Positions 42,346 through 51,036 are shown, counted from the stretch's first letter. The stretch: DNA of 64,000 bases from Kitasatospora sp. NBC_00240 (GCF_026342405.1 NZ_JAPEMU010000003.1:124001-188000); one strand, 5' to 3'. The notes: generated by a model not told the origin, from the sequence alone. Made by a program: numbers and translations.

Positions 42346-42987
42346 CTACGAGGCCCCGGTGGCAGCAGCCTGCGTTGCGATCGTCTGCTGCTGACGGGAG
42401 GGGAGCATCGCGGCGCGCCACGAGGTCTCCAGATCGGCGACGGCCTTGAGATACACATCGAGGTCGGCCCGAGTCCCGGTGCTCAGACGGGCAACCCTGG
42501 CCGCCTCGAACACCTCGATGAACCGCTGAGTCTGAGCCTCGCTGACGTCGGCGAGCAACGGGGACTCGAGGATGGCAAGGACGTCGCTCTCCCACGATCC
42601 GACCTCCTCCCGCACGGCGTCGTGCCGGGCAACGGCATCGTGGCGCTGTGCCTGGCGATCACGGCGCCGCCGGAGCATGGTCGTTGCCTGGAGCACGGCC
42701 CAGCCGGTTCCGGCCGCTGTCAGCAGGCCGCCGATGAAGGTGCCCACCCAGGTCAACAGCGTGGAGGCGTCCGGTCCTGGCACGGGCGGGGGGATCTCGG
42801 TCGGCGCAGCTGCCATGAGGTGCAAGGCCCGCTTGCCGACGAGAAGCACTGCTGCTGCCGCGACCAGGGGAAGGACAGCGAGGAGCGGGCTGCGCTGGTC
42901 CTTCAGCAGCTTGACGGAGAGAATGATTGCGGTTACCGGGACCGCGAACGTTGCGATCTCGTGGATCCAGTCGGCGATGTCCGTCAC
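42346..42987 (-). CDS. membrane protein with three transmembrane segments
   Basis: 213 residues from GTG 42987, preceded by GGGAG. Three hydrophobic helices in the first 95 residues: FAVPVTAIILSVKLL, LLAVLPLVAAAAVLLVG and LTWVGTFIGGLLTAAGTGWA. A basic juxtamembrane stretch (MLRRRRDRQAQRHDA) then leads into a soluble helical tail (FIEVFEAARVARLSTGTRAD, YLKAVADLETSWRAAML). Topology suggests a cytoplasmic C-terminal domain. No family known to me. Transcribed in the same direction as the gene starting at 43708, with a 181-bp gap. Confidence 0.65.
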   Translation of the reverse strand: MTDIADWIHEIATFAVPVTAIILSVKLLKDQRSPLLAVLPLVAAAAVLLVGKRALHLMAAAPTEIPPPVPGPDASTLLTWVGTFIGGLLTAAGTGWAVLQATTMLRRRRDRQAQRHDAVARHDAVREEVGSWESDVLAILESPLLADVSEAQTQRFIEVFEAARVARLSTGTRADLDVYLKAVADLETSWRAAMLPSRQQQTIATQAAATGAS

Positions 42988-43168
42988 GGCTAGCTCCCTG
43001 CGTCGTCTGGTGTTGGCCCCTGGCTGCCGGGGGCTCGTCGTTGCTGGTTGTTGATGCACCCGCGGGCAGTCAGCAGATACCCATGGTGGCTGTGGCCTGG
43101 TGGGAAGGTGACCTTGGCCCGTCTCAGCGGACGTCGCTGAGTGGGGAGCCGTCCAGGAGAGCGGACAC

Positions 43169-43708
43169 TCATCGGTGCTTCAGCCTCCCGATGCCGCAGC
43201 TGAGCTGACGACCGGTGGAGTCCACCACGCGGACACTGGGCTGGGACATGCCGTACGGCAGGACTGGCCGGGTGATGCTGACGATGAAGCCGCTCTCCAT
43301 CCGGGGCAGGCCTCCGTGATCCCAGGCGACCCGGTCCTCGGGGCGGAACACCACGCCGTCCCACCGGGTGGCCAGTGGGATCTGCTGCCCGTCGCACAGT
43401 TCCGGGGTGGCAGCCTCCTTGATGCCGTCCAGCATGACCAGGGAGTCGATGGCGACGGTGACCTCCCGGATCGGGCCGAGGCGGTGCATGTATGCCACTG
43501 AGGCGTCGTACTCGCCGTGGTCGAGCGCCACCGCCGCAACTACGCGGTCAACGTGCCCGTGGAGTTCGGAGAGTGTGCCGCGCGCGGCCTCACCGGTCTC
43601 AGGGTTGGTCAGAGCGACTGTGAAGCCGGGTCGGTGGATCTGCCCGTCAGGCATGACGACGGTGTCCAGGACAGTGGCGCGGTGCGGGCGTGAGCGGTCG
43701 GGACGCAT
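43169..43708 (-). CDS. hypothetical protein
   Basis: 179 residues from ATG 43708 with GGAAGG upstream; the frame is open to 43771. Beta-rich: TVLDTVVMPDGQIHRPGFTV, REVTVAIDSLVMLDGIKEAA, WDGVVFRPEDRVAWDHGG, and a final IVSITRPVLPYG. No signal peptide or catalytic motif. An AT-rich stretch at 43745-43785 upstream, unusual for this DNA, probably contains its promoter. Confidence 0.55.
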   Translation of the reverse strand: MRPDRSRPHRATVLDTVVMPDGQIHRPGFTVALTNPETGEAARGTLSELHGHVDRVVAAVALDHGEYDASVAYMHRLGPIREVTVAIDSLVMLDGIKEAATPELCDGQQIPLATRWDGVVFRPEDRVAWDHGGLPRMESGFIVSITRPVLPYGMSQPSVRVVDSTGRQLSCGIGRLKHR

Positions 43709-43817
43709 CGAAAGCCTTCCAGGAGAAGGAGCAAGTGCCGTTAGGCTACATTTATAAATACCCTTATGCAATATCGGTCAGGAGTGTGCCCACGATGGCG
43801 TAGGGTTAACTCACCGA

Positions 43818-43891
43818 CGCGGGGTGGAGCAGCTCGGTAGCTCGCTGGGCTCATAACCCAGAGGTCGCAGGTTCAAATCCTGTCCCCGCTA
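43818..43891 (+). tRNA. tRNA-fMet (anticodon CAT), initiator
   Basis: 74-nt cloverleaf without encoded CCA. Acceptor arm CGCGGGG pairs with CCCCGC leaving the first position unpaired (C1 opposite T72), and the anticodon stem has three consecutive G-C pairs (GGGCTCATAACCC): both are initiator-tRNA hallmarks. T-loop GGTTCAAATCC is standard. A TAGGGT -10-like element lies at 43801-43806. A strong terminator follows immediately. Confidence 0.95.
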
Positions 43892-43898
43892 CTCGACA

Positions 43899-43930
43899 GC
43901 CGGCCCCGACGCATCCGCGTCGGGGCCGGC
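43899..43930 (+). terminator. intrinsic terminator of the tRNA gene
   Basis: Perfect 14-bp stem GCCGGCCCCGACGC (43899-43912) and its complement (43917-43930) with a 4-nt loop ATCC, starting 8 bp after the tRNA end. Confidence 0.9.
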
Positions 43931-44074
43931 GTCATTCCCGGCACCCTGCGTCAGCCCGACCCTCGGAGGACAGCCCAGCCCCGCAGGCCCCCAGCCGGCG
44001 GAGCGCGAACCGGTCAGCACCCGCACAAGGGAAACCCTTCGCGCCGGCTCGACGCCCATCGCTACCCTTCACAG

Positions 44075-44887
44075 ATGGTCACAAATAGGGATGAAGAGAA
44101 GACCCTTCGCGATCTGCTGCGCTTCCTGGATCGCGTAGCGCCCCTGGCCGAACGGACGGCCACCGAGTGGTCCGGCTGGACCGTCCACCCCCGTAGCGCG
44201 CTGGCGGGTGACGACGCGAAGTCCACTCCCTTCCAGCTCTCGCACGGCGCGAGGCTCGCCCTGGTCGTGGCCGTCGACCACCTCCAAGCGCTGCGCTCCT
44301 CGCTCATCAGGGAGCGCCCGGGCAACCGAATCGAAGTTCCGATCCATACCCATGCCCAGTTCACCCTGATCCGGGCAGCGCTAGAGAACGCCGCCCGCGC
44401 CGTCTGGCTGCTCGGGCCGACGACTCGGCTTGACCGCGTGAAGCGCAGGCTCGCCCTTCAATATGCGGACTACCTCAACGGCGAGAAGTGGAGCCCACTC
44501 CTTGGGCAGTCGGCCAATCCGGCCGCAGCCGGGCGCAGACAGCAGATCGACGCTCTGCTGATCGCCGCCGGCGTACCGGAAGCCGAAGTGCGGCGGACGC
44601 GTCAGGGGCCCACTTACAAGGACATCGTCCGGTCGGCCGGGGAACTCACGCCCCTGGGCGCCGACCGGGTGCACCTGTTCTGGAGCGTCTGCAGCTCCCT
44701 CGCCCACGGCGATCTCTCAGGCACCCTCATGACCCTGGATCGAGAGATCACCAACACGGACGGCGGGATTGCTCTCGCCCAGCTCAACGGTTCGGTCCAG
44801 GCCATGTCCGCCATGGCCAAGACCGCCCTGGAGATGGCCGGCCGCGGCTTCGACCTCTACGTCGTCCGGGCCGCAGCCCCGTACTGA
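44075..44887 (+). CDS. hypothetical protein
   Basis: 270 residues from ATG 44075; TACCCT at 44063-44068 and no ribosome binding site suggest a leaderless transcript. Mostly helical: TLRDLLRFLDRVAPLAERTA, THAQFTLIRAALENAARAVW, RVKRRLALQYADYLNGEKWS, and near the end LFWSVCSSLAHGDLSGTLMT followed by SVQAMSAMAKTALEMAG. The ENAARAVWLL and SSLAHGDLSG spacing is reminiscent of DUF5677-like proteins, but I would not assign it. No transmembrane segment. It stands alone between the tRNA and a gene-poor tract. Confidence 0.65.
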   Translation: MVTNRDEEKTLRDLLRFLDRVAPLAERTATEWSGWTVHPRSALAGDDAKSTPFQLSHGARLALVVAVDHLQALRSSLIRERPGNRIEVPIHTHAQFTLIRAALENAARAVWLLGPTTRLDRVKRRLALQYADYLNGEKWSPLLGQSANPAAAGRRQQIDALLIAAGVPEAEVRRTRQGPTYKDIVRSAGELTPLGADRVHLFWSVCSSLAHGDLSGTLMTLDREITNTDGGIALAQLNGSVQAMSAMAKTALEMAGRGFDLYVVRAAAPY

Positions 44888-44967
44888 ACGGATAGCACAG
44901 CCACTGATGGTCGGCCGCCGAGGGGCAAGCCACGCGCTCGGAGAGGTGCCCTGGCAGACTGACGACC

Positions 44968-45168
44968 ATGATCAATGATCGCCGGCCCCTCGGGATGCCA
45001 TTCTCAGAACCCGCCAACGAGACGCCGCTCGCCGTGCCCGCTGCACGTCGGCTTCCCGTCGAGCGGGCAGTGTTTCAAGAGCCGCCTGCGCCCGAGGCTT
45101 CGACTGCTGCTGGCCGCCGCACCCTCGCGGAGGGCGGGCTCGTTCCCGGCACCGGGGCCGAGAGCTGA
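44968..45168 (+). CDS. short ORF, possible 5' remnant of a leaderless gene
   Basis: 66 codons from ATG 44968. Just upstream, GGCAGACTGACGACC is the kind of -10-plus-start layout seen for leaderless genes. The product (MINDRRPLGMPFSEPANETP...) has no recognised features. May be the surviving start of a truncated gene. Confidence 0.25.
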   Translation: MINDRRPLGMPFSEPANETPLAVPAARRLPVERAVFQEPPAPEASTAAGRRTLAEGGLVPGTGAES

Positions 45169-45530
45169 GCTCCACCCGGCCGGGTGACCTCGCCAGGTGC
45201 CCGGCCGGGTGGGACGGCACCACGGATCGGAACCGCGGAGCGCGCCGAGATCTTGCCAGAGCATGCTCGCCGCCTCAACTCCGGTCCCCTCTGTCGGCCT
45301 GCCGAATCAACGCCCCACGGCATGCCGCGAAATGGAAGGTTGCGGAGCTCACCGCGACCTGCGGACACCACATCCAGGCCACAGACCTCCGCGAAGGCCA
45401 GCCAACGGCCACCGCGTCGATGATCTGACCTGCCCCGACGCGCGGCGCGACCTCAGCGGTGCGAGACCCGACTCGGCGCGCAGCACACGTCACACCGCCC
45501 AGACGGGCGAAACTGCCCGTGACAGCCGGA

Positions 45531-45621
45531 GGGCGAACGCAGAGGTGCGCCTCGCAGTGCGTATCACTGTTACTCAGAATCACAGTGATACGCACAACGC
45601 GGCGCACTTCTGCGTTCGCCC
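45531..45621. repeat. long imperfect inverted repeat (40-nt arms)
   Basis: Left arm 45531-45570 and right arm 45582-45621 are complementary over 40 nt with about five mismatches, around an 11-nt loop. The inner 14 nt (GTGCGTATCACTGT and complement) and outer 13 nt (GGGCGAACGCAGA and complement) match perfectly. In non-coding DNA this could be a small mobile foldback element, a terminator-like structure, or an operator whose inner part alone (GTATCACTGT and complement) is bound by a dimer. Confidence 0.7.
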
Positions 45622-45791
45622 GAGCCGATCCGCTCTGCGACCTGGCACCCGGCAGCCAGCCCCTACGAACGTGGAGACCACTGGCCCCCACGTCTCCTGG
45701 TATCTGCAGAGCCAGCGAAGCGCAGCTCCCACATCGCCGCACGGCGGCGGGGTGGAGCCAACCAGACCCCACCCCGTCACCAGCGTCTTAG

Positions 45792-47371
45792 CTTGAATTT
45801 AAAGGTTGCCCCTCGGCGTTCCGGTCGAGGGGTTGTCCTTTTTGCTCTGGTTTTTGCCGACGGGATGGCGGGGTGCGGGGGCTGAGGTGCTGCCGGTGGG
45901 GCGGCCTGGGCCGGGGCGGGTGGCTTTCGGCGGGTTCGCGGGAGTGCCGACAATCCGGCGGATCCGGTGATAGCCGCGGCGGACCCTGGCCGGGGTGAGG
46001 CGGCCGGGGTCGAGGGGTTTCTCCCAGGGGCGGCGGAGGTCCTCGGCGAGGGGACGGGCGAGGCGGAGTTGCGTGTGGGCGGCCACGAGGAGCCAGGCCC
46101 ACCGATCGGCCTGTTCGGGGTGGCGGAGGCGGGGCCGGGTGAGGCCGAGAGTCTGCTTGAGGAAGCGGAACGTGTGCTCGAGGTCGAATCGCCGCAGGAA
46201 GATACGCCACAGCCGGTCGACATCGTGGGCAGTCGCGTCGGGGACCGAATGCCACAGCCACAACGGCTTCGGGTCCCGGTTGCCTGGCAGGTGCTCGACC
46301 ACCAGGTGAACCAACGTGCCTTCGACGATGGGAAGTTCGCCCTCGTGGCCGGTCCAGCCGCCCTGGCGGCGTTCCAGCTTCGGGTGCAGGCGCCCCCAGC
46401 AGCGGGCGGTCACGGCGCCGAACCGGTCATGGCGGGTGGCCGACTCCTGGACCGGATCCGGATGCGTGGCCGAGTGGGCGAGGCGGAACTCCTCCCCGTG
46501 GCGGGGCTGCCGGCCGGGCCACGGTCCCTTGCGGCGGCCGGCCGGGTGGTGCATCACGCGATCGGAGCGGATCCGGCCGAGCAGCCGCACCGGCTCCTCG
46601 CGCAGCAACCAGGTCAGGCGCACGATGTCGTAGCCGGAGTCCAGGACGAACAGCACCTCGGGGTCGCCGTCGCGCCACTGCCCGGCCTCACGAAGCCGTT
46701 CCAGCAGGTCGCGGATCTGGGCGGCGGTGACCGCCGTAGGATCGTCGCCAGGCCCGATACGGACCGCGTCGAGCACCCCGGTCCAGGACGAGCGGCCGCC
46801 GCCCAGCGCGGCGGCGACCTGGTACGGCCAGCCTGGAATCGTCTGCCGGACGCCGTCGCACCGGCAGGGCCGGTAGCAGTGCAGGCGGGCCGGCGAGCAC
46901 TCCGCGTCAGGCCTCGGCCAGGGCGTCACGTCCACCGCGATCGACAGTTGCCGATCCGCCCCGCGCGGCAACTCAAGCGCGGCCAGAGCCAGCCGCAGTC
47001 GTCCGACATCGATCCGGCCGTTCGCCAGAGCGTCGTACATCGCCCCGTGGCCGCGCCGGTGCACCGACTCCAGGCTCAACTCCGGCAGCGACACCACCGG
47101 CCCGTCCGCACACAGCACCGCGTCCACCAGCTCGAACAACGCGTCCGCGCGGCGCGGCAACGCACCGAACAACTCCATCCGAAAGGAGGACAGTTCGACC
47201 AAACCCGACATCTGCACAGCCGCATGGACCACACTGGACACCGACGACCTCCGACCCGTTGTGAGACTCGACATCACACAGCGTGAACCAGAGGTCGTCG
47301 CCATTTCCGGCGAATCCCCATGTGGGTGAACAGATCGGGCATCAGGCGATCACGGAAGGTTAAAACTCAAG
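45792..47371 (-). mobile_element. insertion sequence, left copy
   Basis: 1580 bp; ends begin CTTGAATTTAAAGG (outer) and CTTGAGTTTTAACC (inner, read inward), giving short imperfect inverted repeats. Carries one DDE transposase gene on the minus strand. The matching copy is at 48363-49942. Confidence 0.8.
45799..47304 (-). CDS. DDE transposase (NF041680-type)
   Basis: 501 residues. Typical segments of this actinobacterial transposase type: LFELVDAVLCADGPVVSLPE, RRGHGAMYDALANGRID, the first Asp in LSIAVDVTPWPRPDAE, second in VLFVLDSGYDIVRLTWLL, and the Glu region FLRRFDLEHTFRFLKQTLGL followed by PRLRHPEQADRWAWLLVAAH. C-terminal tail RPGPGRPTGS is the usual basic extension. Full length, no disruption. 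The stop lies only a few bases inside the IS end. Start codon ATG 47304; a later start at the VVHAAVQ region is possible. Confidence 0.85.
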   Translation of the reverse strand: MATTSGSRCVMSSLTTGRRSSVSSVVHAAVQMSGLVELSSFRMELFGALPRRADALFELVDAVLCADGPVVSLPELSLESVHRRGHGAMYDALANGRIDVGRLRLALAALELPRGADRQLSIAVDVTPWPRPDAECSPARLHCYRPCRCDGVRQTIPGWPYQVAAALGGGRSSWTGVLDAVRIGPGDDPTAVTAAQIRDLLERLREAGQWRDGDPEVLFVLDSGYDIVRLTWLLREEPVRLLGRIRSDRVMHHPAGRRKGPWPGRQPRHGEEFRLAHSATHPDPVQESATRHDRFGAVTARCWGRLHPKLERRQGGWTGHEGELPIVEGTLVHLVVEHLPGNRDPKPLWLWHSVPDATAHDVDRLWRIFLRRFDLEHTFRFLKQTLGLTRPRLRHPEQADRWAWLLVAAHTQLRLARPLAEDLRRPWEKPLDPGRLTPARVRRGYHRIRRIVGTPANPPKATRPGPGRPTGSTSAPAPRHPVGKNQSKKDNPSTGTPRGNL

Positions 47372-47375
47372 TTAA

Positions 47376-48358
47376 GACCGACCGGCAATAGGCAGTCGCT
47401 GTCGCACGTAAGGCGGGGTGGATGCAGTACGGGCACGGGTCCACGTGATCATGGAGTTCTCTACGCTCAGTGATCACGAAGGACGGCCGTGCCCGCGCTG
47501 CCATCTTGCCTGCTCGAACCCCTCTGGGACCAGTTCGCTGCACTCTTGCCTGCCCGGGAAGCGTTCGTCGCGAACCATCCGCTGGGCTGCCACCGCCGCC
47601 GGATCGCTGACCGGACGGTCTTCGAGCACATCGTGCTCGCGCTGGTCCACGGCTCCGGCTACGAGCGCGTCTCCACCCCTGGATGCTCCGACCGCACGAT
47701 CAGGCGGCGTGTCAAAGAGTGGGCCGAGCAAGGGATTTCCGAATCTGTGCACGCTCTCGCGCTCGAGGCCTACGACCGGATGATCGGCCTCGGTCTGGGC
47801 GAGATCTCGGTGGATGGCTGCATCACCAAGGCCCCGTCCGGCGGTGACAAGGCCGGGCGCTCGCCGGTCGACCGGGGCAAGCAGGGTCTGAAGCGCTCCG
47901 TCGCCACCGACGCCTGCGGCGTCCCGCTCGGGATCGTCTCCGACGGGGCCAACCGGCACGACTCGCCCCTGCTCGGCCCGACCCTGGACGCCGCCAAGGA
48001 CCAGGTCGGCGCGCTGCCGGAAGCCGTCAACGTCAACCTCGACCGCGGCTACGACAGCGCCAAGTCCCGTTCGCTGATAGCCCAGTTGGGCTTCACCGCG
48101 GAGATCGCCCGCAAGGGCGTGCCCGCCCCGATCCAGGCCGGCAAGCGCTGGGTGGTCGAGCGCACGCACTCGTGGATGAACGACTACGGCAAGCTCCGGC
48201 GCTGCACCGAGAGGAGCGGCAGCGTCGTGGACTTCTACCTCTACCTCGCCGCCGCCCTCGTCACGCTCCGCATGCTGATCCGCCGGGCAACGAGCCGCTA
48301 CCGCTGGGACGGCCGGCCCACCACCCGACGCCTCAAGTGATCCATTTGCCGGTCGGTC
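47376..48358 (+). mobile_element. IS5-family insertion sequence
   Basis: 983 bp with terminal inverted repeats GACCGACCGGCAA (left) and its complement TTGCCGGTCGGTC (right), flanked on both sides by TTAA. One transposase gene on the plus strand. It sits exactly between the two copies of the 1580-bp IS. Confidence 0.8.
47489..48340 (+). CDS. IS5-family transposase
   Basis: 283 residues from GTG 47489. N-terminal helix-turn-helix-like LALVHGSGYERVSTPGCSDR; DDE core: ISVDGCITKAPSGGDKAGRS (first Asp), VNLDRGYDSAKSR (second Asp) and RWVVERTHSWMNDYGKLRRC (Glu). Ends TLRMLIRRATSRYRWDG, as in the IS5/IS1647-like actinobacterial group. Intact. Confidence 0.9.
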   Translation: MPALPSCLLEPLWDQFAALLPAREAFVANHPLGCHRRRIADRTVFEHIVLALVHGSGYERVSTPGCSDRTIRRRVKEWAEQGISESVHALALEAYDRMIGLGLGEISVDGCITKAPSGGDKAGRSPVDRGKQGLKRSVATDACGVPLGIVSDGANRHDSPLLGPTLDAAKDQVGALPEAVNVNLDRGYDSAKSRSLIAQLGFTAEIARKGVPAPIQAGKRWVVERTHSWMNDYGKLRRCTERSGSVVDFYLYLAAALVTLRMLIRRATSRYRWDGRPTTRRLK

Positions 48359-48362
48359 TTAA

Positions 48363-49942
48363 CTTGAGTTTTAACCTTCCGTGATCGCCTGATGCCCGAT
48401 CTGTTCACCCACATGGGGATTCGCCGGAAATGGCGACGACCTCTGGTTCACGCTGTGTGATGTCGAGTCTCACAACGGGTCGGAGGTCGTCGGTGTCCAG
48501 TGTGGTCCATGCGGCTGTGCAGATGTCGGGTTTGGTCGAACTGTCCTCCTTTCGGATGGAGTTGTTCGGTGCGTTGCCGCGCCGCGCGGACGCGTTGTTC
48601 GAGCTGGTGGACGCGGTGCTGTGTGCGGACGGGCCGGTGGTGTCGCTGCCGGAGTTGAGCCTGGAGTCGGTGCACCGGCGCGGCCACGGGGCGATGTACG
48701 ACGCTCTGGCGAACGGCCGGATCGATGTCGGACGACTGCGGCTGGCTCTGGCCGCGCTTGAGTTGCCGCGCGGGGCGGATCGGCAACTGTCGATCGCGGT
48801 GGACGTGACGCCCTGGCCGAGGCCTGACGCGGAGTGCTCGCCGGCCCGCCTGCACTGCTACCGGCCCTGCCGGTGCGACGGCGTCCGGCAGACGATTCCA
48901 GGCTGGCCGTACCAGGTCGCCGCCGCGCTGGGCGGCGGCCGCTCGTCCTGGACCGGGGTGCTCGACGCGGTCCGTATCGGGCCTGGCGACGATCCTACGG
49001 CGGTCACCGCCGCCCAGATCCGCGACCTGCTGGAACGGCTTCGTGAGGCCGGGCAGTGGCGCGACGGCGACCCCGAGGTGCTGTTCGTCCTGGACTCCGG
49101 CTACGACATCGTGCGCCTGACCTGGTTGCTGCGCGAGGAGCCGGTGCGGCTGCTCGGCCGGATCCGCTCCGATCGCGTGATGCACCACCCGGCCGGCCGC
49201 CGCAAGGGACCGTGGCCCGGCCGGCAGCCCCGCCACGGGGAGGAGTTCCGCCTCGCCCACTCGGCCACGCATCCGGATCCGGTCCAGGAGTCGGCCACCC
49301 GCCATGACCGGTTCGGCGCCGTGACCGCCCGCTGCTGGGGGCGCCTGCACCCGAAGCTGGAACGCCGCCAGGGCGGCTGGACCGGCCACGAGGGCGAACT
49401 TCCCATCGTCGAAGGCACGTTGGTTCACCTGGTGGTCGAGCACCTGCCAGGCAACCGGGACCCGAAGCCGTTGTGGCTGTGGCATTCGGTCCCCGACGCG
49501 ACTGCCCACGATGTCGACCGGCTGTGGCGTATCTTCCTGCGGCGATTCGACCTCGAGCACACGTTCCGCTTCCTCAAGCAGACTCTCGGCCTCACCCGGC
49601 CCCGCCTCCGCCACCCCGAACAGGCCGATCGGTGGGCCTGGCTCCTCGTGGCCGCCCACACGCAACTCCGCCTCGCCCGTCCCCTCGCCGAGGACCTCCG
49701 CCGCCCCTGGGAGAAACCCCTCGACCCCGGCCGCCTCACCCCGGCCAGGGTCCGCCGCGGCTATCACCGGATCCGCCGGATTGTCGGCACTCCCGCGAAC
49801 CCGCCGAAAGCCACCCGCCCCGGCCCAGGCCGCCCCACCGGCAGCACCTCAGCCCCCGCACCCCGCCATCCCGTCGGCAAAAACCAGAGCAAAAAGGACA
49901 ACCCCTCGACCGGAACGCCGAGGGGCAACCTTTAAATTCAAG
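48363..49942 (+). mobile_element. insertion sequence, right copy
   Basis: Same 1580-bp element as 45792-47371, in opposite orientation. Its outer end (…AAATTCAAG) abuts the stop codon of a truncated lysyl-tRNA synthetase gene. Confidence 0.8.
48430..49935 (+). CDS. DDE transposase (NF041680-type), second copy
   Basis: 501 residues, identical in sequence to the product of 45799-47304. All three acidic catalytic regions are intact (LSIAVDVTPW, VLFVLDSGYD, LEHTFRFLKQ). Identity over the full length shows very recent duplication or gene conversion within the composite structure. Confidence 0.85.
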   Translation: MATTSGSRCVMSSLTTGRRSSVSSVVHAAVQMSGLVELSSFRMELFGALPRRADALFELVDAVLCADGPVVSLPELSLESVHRRGHGAMYDALANGRIDVGRLRLALAALELPRGADRQLSIAVDVTPWPRPDAECSPARLHCYRPCRCDGVRQTIPGWPYQVAAALGGGRSSWTGVLDAVRIGPGDDPTAVTAAQIRDLLERLREAGQWRDGDPEVLFVLDSGYDIVRLTWLLREEPVRLLGRIRSDRVMHHPAGRRKGPWPGRQPRHGEEFRLAHSATHPDPVQESATRHDRFGAVTARCWGRLHPKLERRQGGWTGHEGELPIVEGTLVHLVVEHLPGNRDPKPLWLWHSVPDATAHDVDRLWRIFLRRFDLEHTFRFLKQTLGLTRPRLRHPEQADRWAWLLVAAHTQLRLARPLAEDLRRPWEKPLDPGRLTPARVRRGYHRIRRIVGTPANPPKATRPGPGRPTGSTSAPAPRHPVGKNQSKKDNPSTGTPRGNL

Positions 49943-49943
49943 C

Positions 49944-50777
49944 TTAAGCCACCGTCAGCAACGACCGGATCCGATCCGCCCCCAACGCCAGCAGCAGCGT
50001 CGGCAACCGAGGACCGGTATCCCGGCCCACCAACAGCTCGTACAGCAGGACGAACAGCTCCCGCTGCGCCACCTTCAACTCGGGCGACGCGGGCGCGTCC
50101 AGCGGCAGGCCGGCCTGCAGCTTCGGCACGCCGTACACCAGGCCCGTCAAGCCGGGCAGCGACCAGTGCGCCTCCAGATCCTCGAGCAGGAGCTTGATCG
50201 CCTCCCGCTGCGCCGACGACAACTGGTCCAGCCGCTCGCGGTCCGGCTCGCTACGCACCTGGGTGCGTTCCTCGATGGGGACGTAGCCGTTCACCCACGC
50301 CTGCGCGCGGTCCAGGCGCGGCCGGGCGTCGTCCAGCGAGGCCAGCGGCTCGTCCCCGGCGAAGTCCCGCAGAATCCGCAGGGTCTGCTCCGGGCTCCCG
50401 GCGGCGATGTCCGCCACCGAGGCGAGCGTGCGGAACGGCAGCGCCCGCGGCGTGGCCGGCAGCCGCCCGGCCGCCGCGCCGACGGAGCGCTCGCGTACCG
50501 CGACATCGAGGTCCGTGGCCGTGCCGGCCTCCACCTTCCGTGCCAGTGCGTCCCACTCGTCGTAGAGCCGCAGGATCTCCTGGTCGAACGCCACCGTGAT
50601 CGACTGCCCTGGCTGGCGACGCCCGTACAGCCACCGCATCACCGGCGCTTCCAGGATCCCCAGGGCCTCCGCCGGTGTGGGCGCCCCGCCGGCCGAGCCG
50701 GACATCTTCGACATCCCGCTGATGGTTGCGCTGATCAGGGCCGTTGCTATGACGACGGTGGTCAACTTGCGAGGCAA
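49944..50777 (-). CDS. class I lysyl-tRNA synthetase, C-terminal half only
   Basis: 277 residues from TTG 50777 with AAGGAG at good spacing. The sequence starts abruptly at the KMSKS loop region (GMSKMSGSAGGAPTPAEALG) and continues with APVMRWLYGRRQPGQSITVA, FDQEILRLYDEWDALARKVE and LPTLLLALGADRIRSLL, the C-terminal anticodon-binding half of archaeal-type (class I) LysRS. The HIGH-containing Rossmann half is absent, so it cannot charge tRNA as a LysRS. Its TAA stop (49944-49946) lies at the IS junction. It may be a pseudogene, or a truncated expressed product. Confidence 0.65.
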   Translation of the reverse strand: MPRKLTTVVIATALISATISGMSKMSGSAGGAPTPAEALGILEAPVMRWLYGRRQPGQSITVAFDQEILRLYDEWDALARKVEAGTATDLDVAVRERSVGAAAGRLPATPRALPFRTLASVADIAAGSPEQTLRILRDFAGDEPLASLDDARPRLDRAQAWVNGYVPIEERTQVRSEPDRERLDQLSSAQREAIKLLLEDLEAHWSLPGLTGLVYGVPKLQAGLPLDAPASPELKVAQRELFVLLYELLVGRDTGPRLPTLLLALGADRIRSLLTVA

Positions 50778-51036
50778 GACCGCTCCTTGGAGAAGGGTTC
50801 GAGATCGAGCCTCGCCAATCTGTCATACCGTCAGATTGGAGATGTCTGGTTTTCGTGAAGATCTCAGAGTGTGGTCTACCTCCTCCTGCGAGTCAGAGAA
50901 CATGATCTTGCGAAGCCTTCGGCGGCCGTCAGCGCATGGGAAGCGATTTCGCCACCGACGGGGGCGGACCGGCAGGTTCGCCGAGCGGCACCGGGCATCG
51001 TGCTCCGACCCAGAGTGCGGACCATCCCTCGCAACT

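Larger units (their letters stand above)
44888..45786. other. gene-poor interval ahead of the IS cluster
   Basis: About 900 bp with no convincing full gene; frames are Arg/Ser/Pro-rich. It contains the short ORF at 44968 and the long hairpin at 45531-45621. Confidence 0.5.
45787..49946. mobile_element. composite structure: IS5-type element between two inverted identical ISs
   Basis: Two 1580-bp copies of the same IS (45792-47371 and 48363-49942) lie in opposite orientation around a 983-bp IS5-family element (47376-48358). The inner junctions both carry TTAA (47372-47375, 48359-48362). The outer flanks share CTTA (45787-45790 and 49943-49946), with a one-base offset on the left, which may be the target duplication of the whole unit. 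The inverted copies encode identical proteins, so the arrangement is recent. Confidence 0.75.

Noticed and set aside
43741..43800. A riboswitch or structured leader in the AT-rich stretch before the tRNA
   Set aside because: No conserved riboswitch core or clear hairpin; it is more simply the promoter of the minus-strand gene.
44075..44887. HEPN or abortive-infection nuclease
   Set aside because: The only candidate segment (SSLAHGDLSG) lacks the Arg of the RX4-6H motif; left as hypothetical.
45197..45796. A 199-codon open frame in front of the IS cluster
   Set aside because: Arg/Ser/Thr-rich, crosses the long hairpin and has no ribosome binding site; not convincing as a gene.
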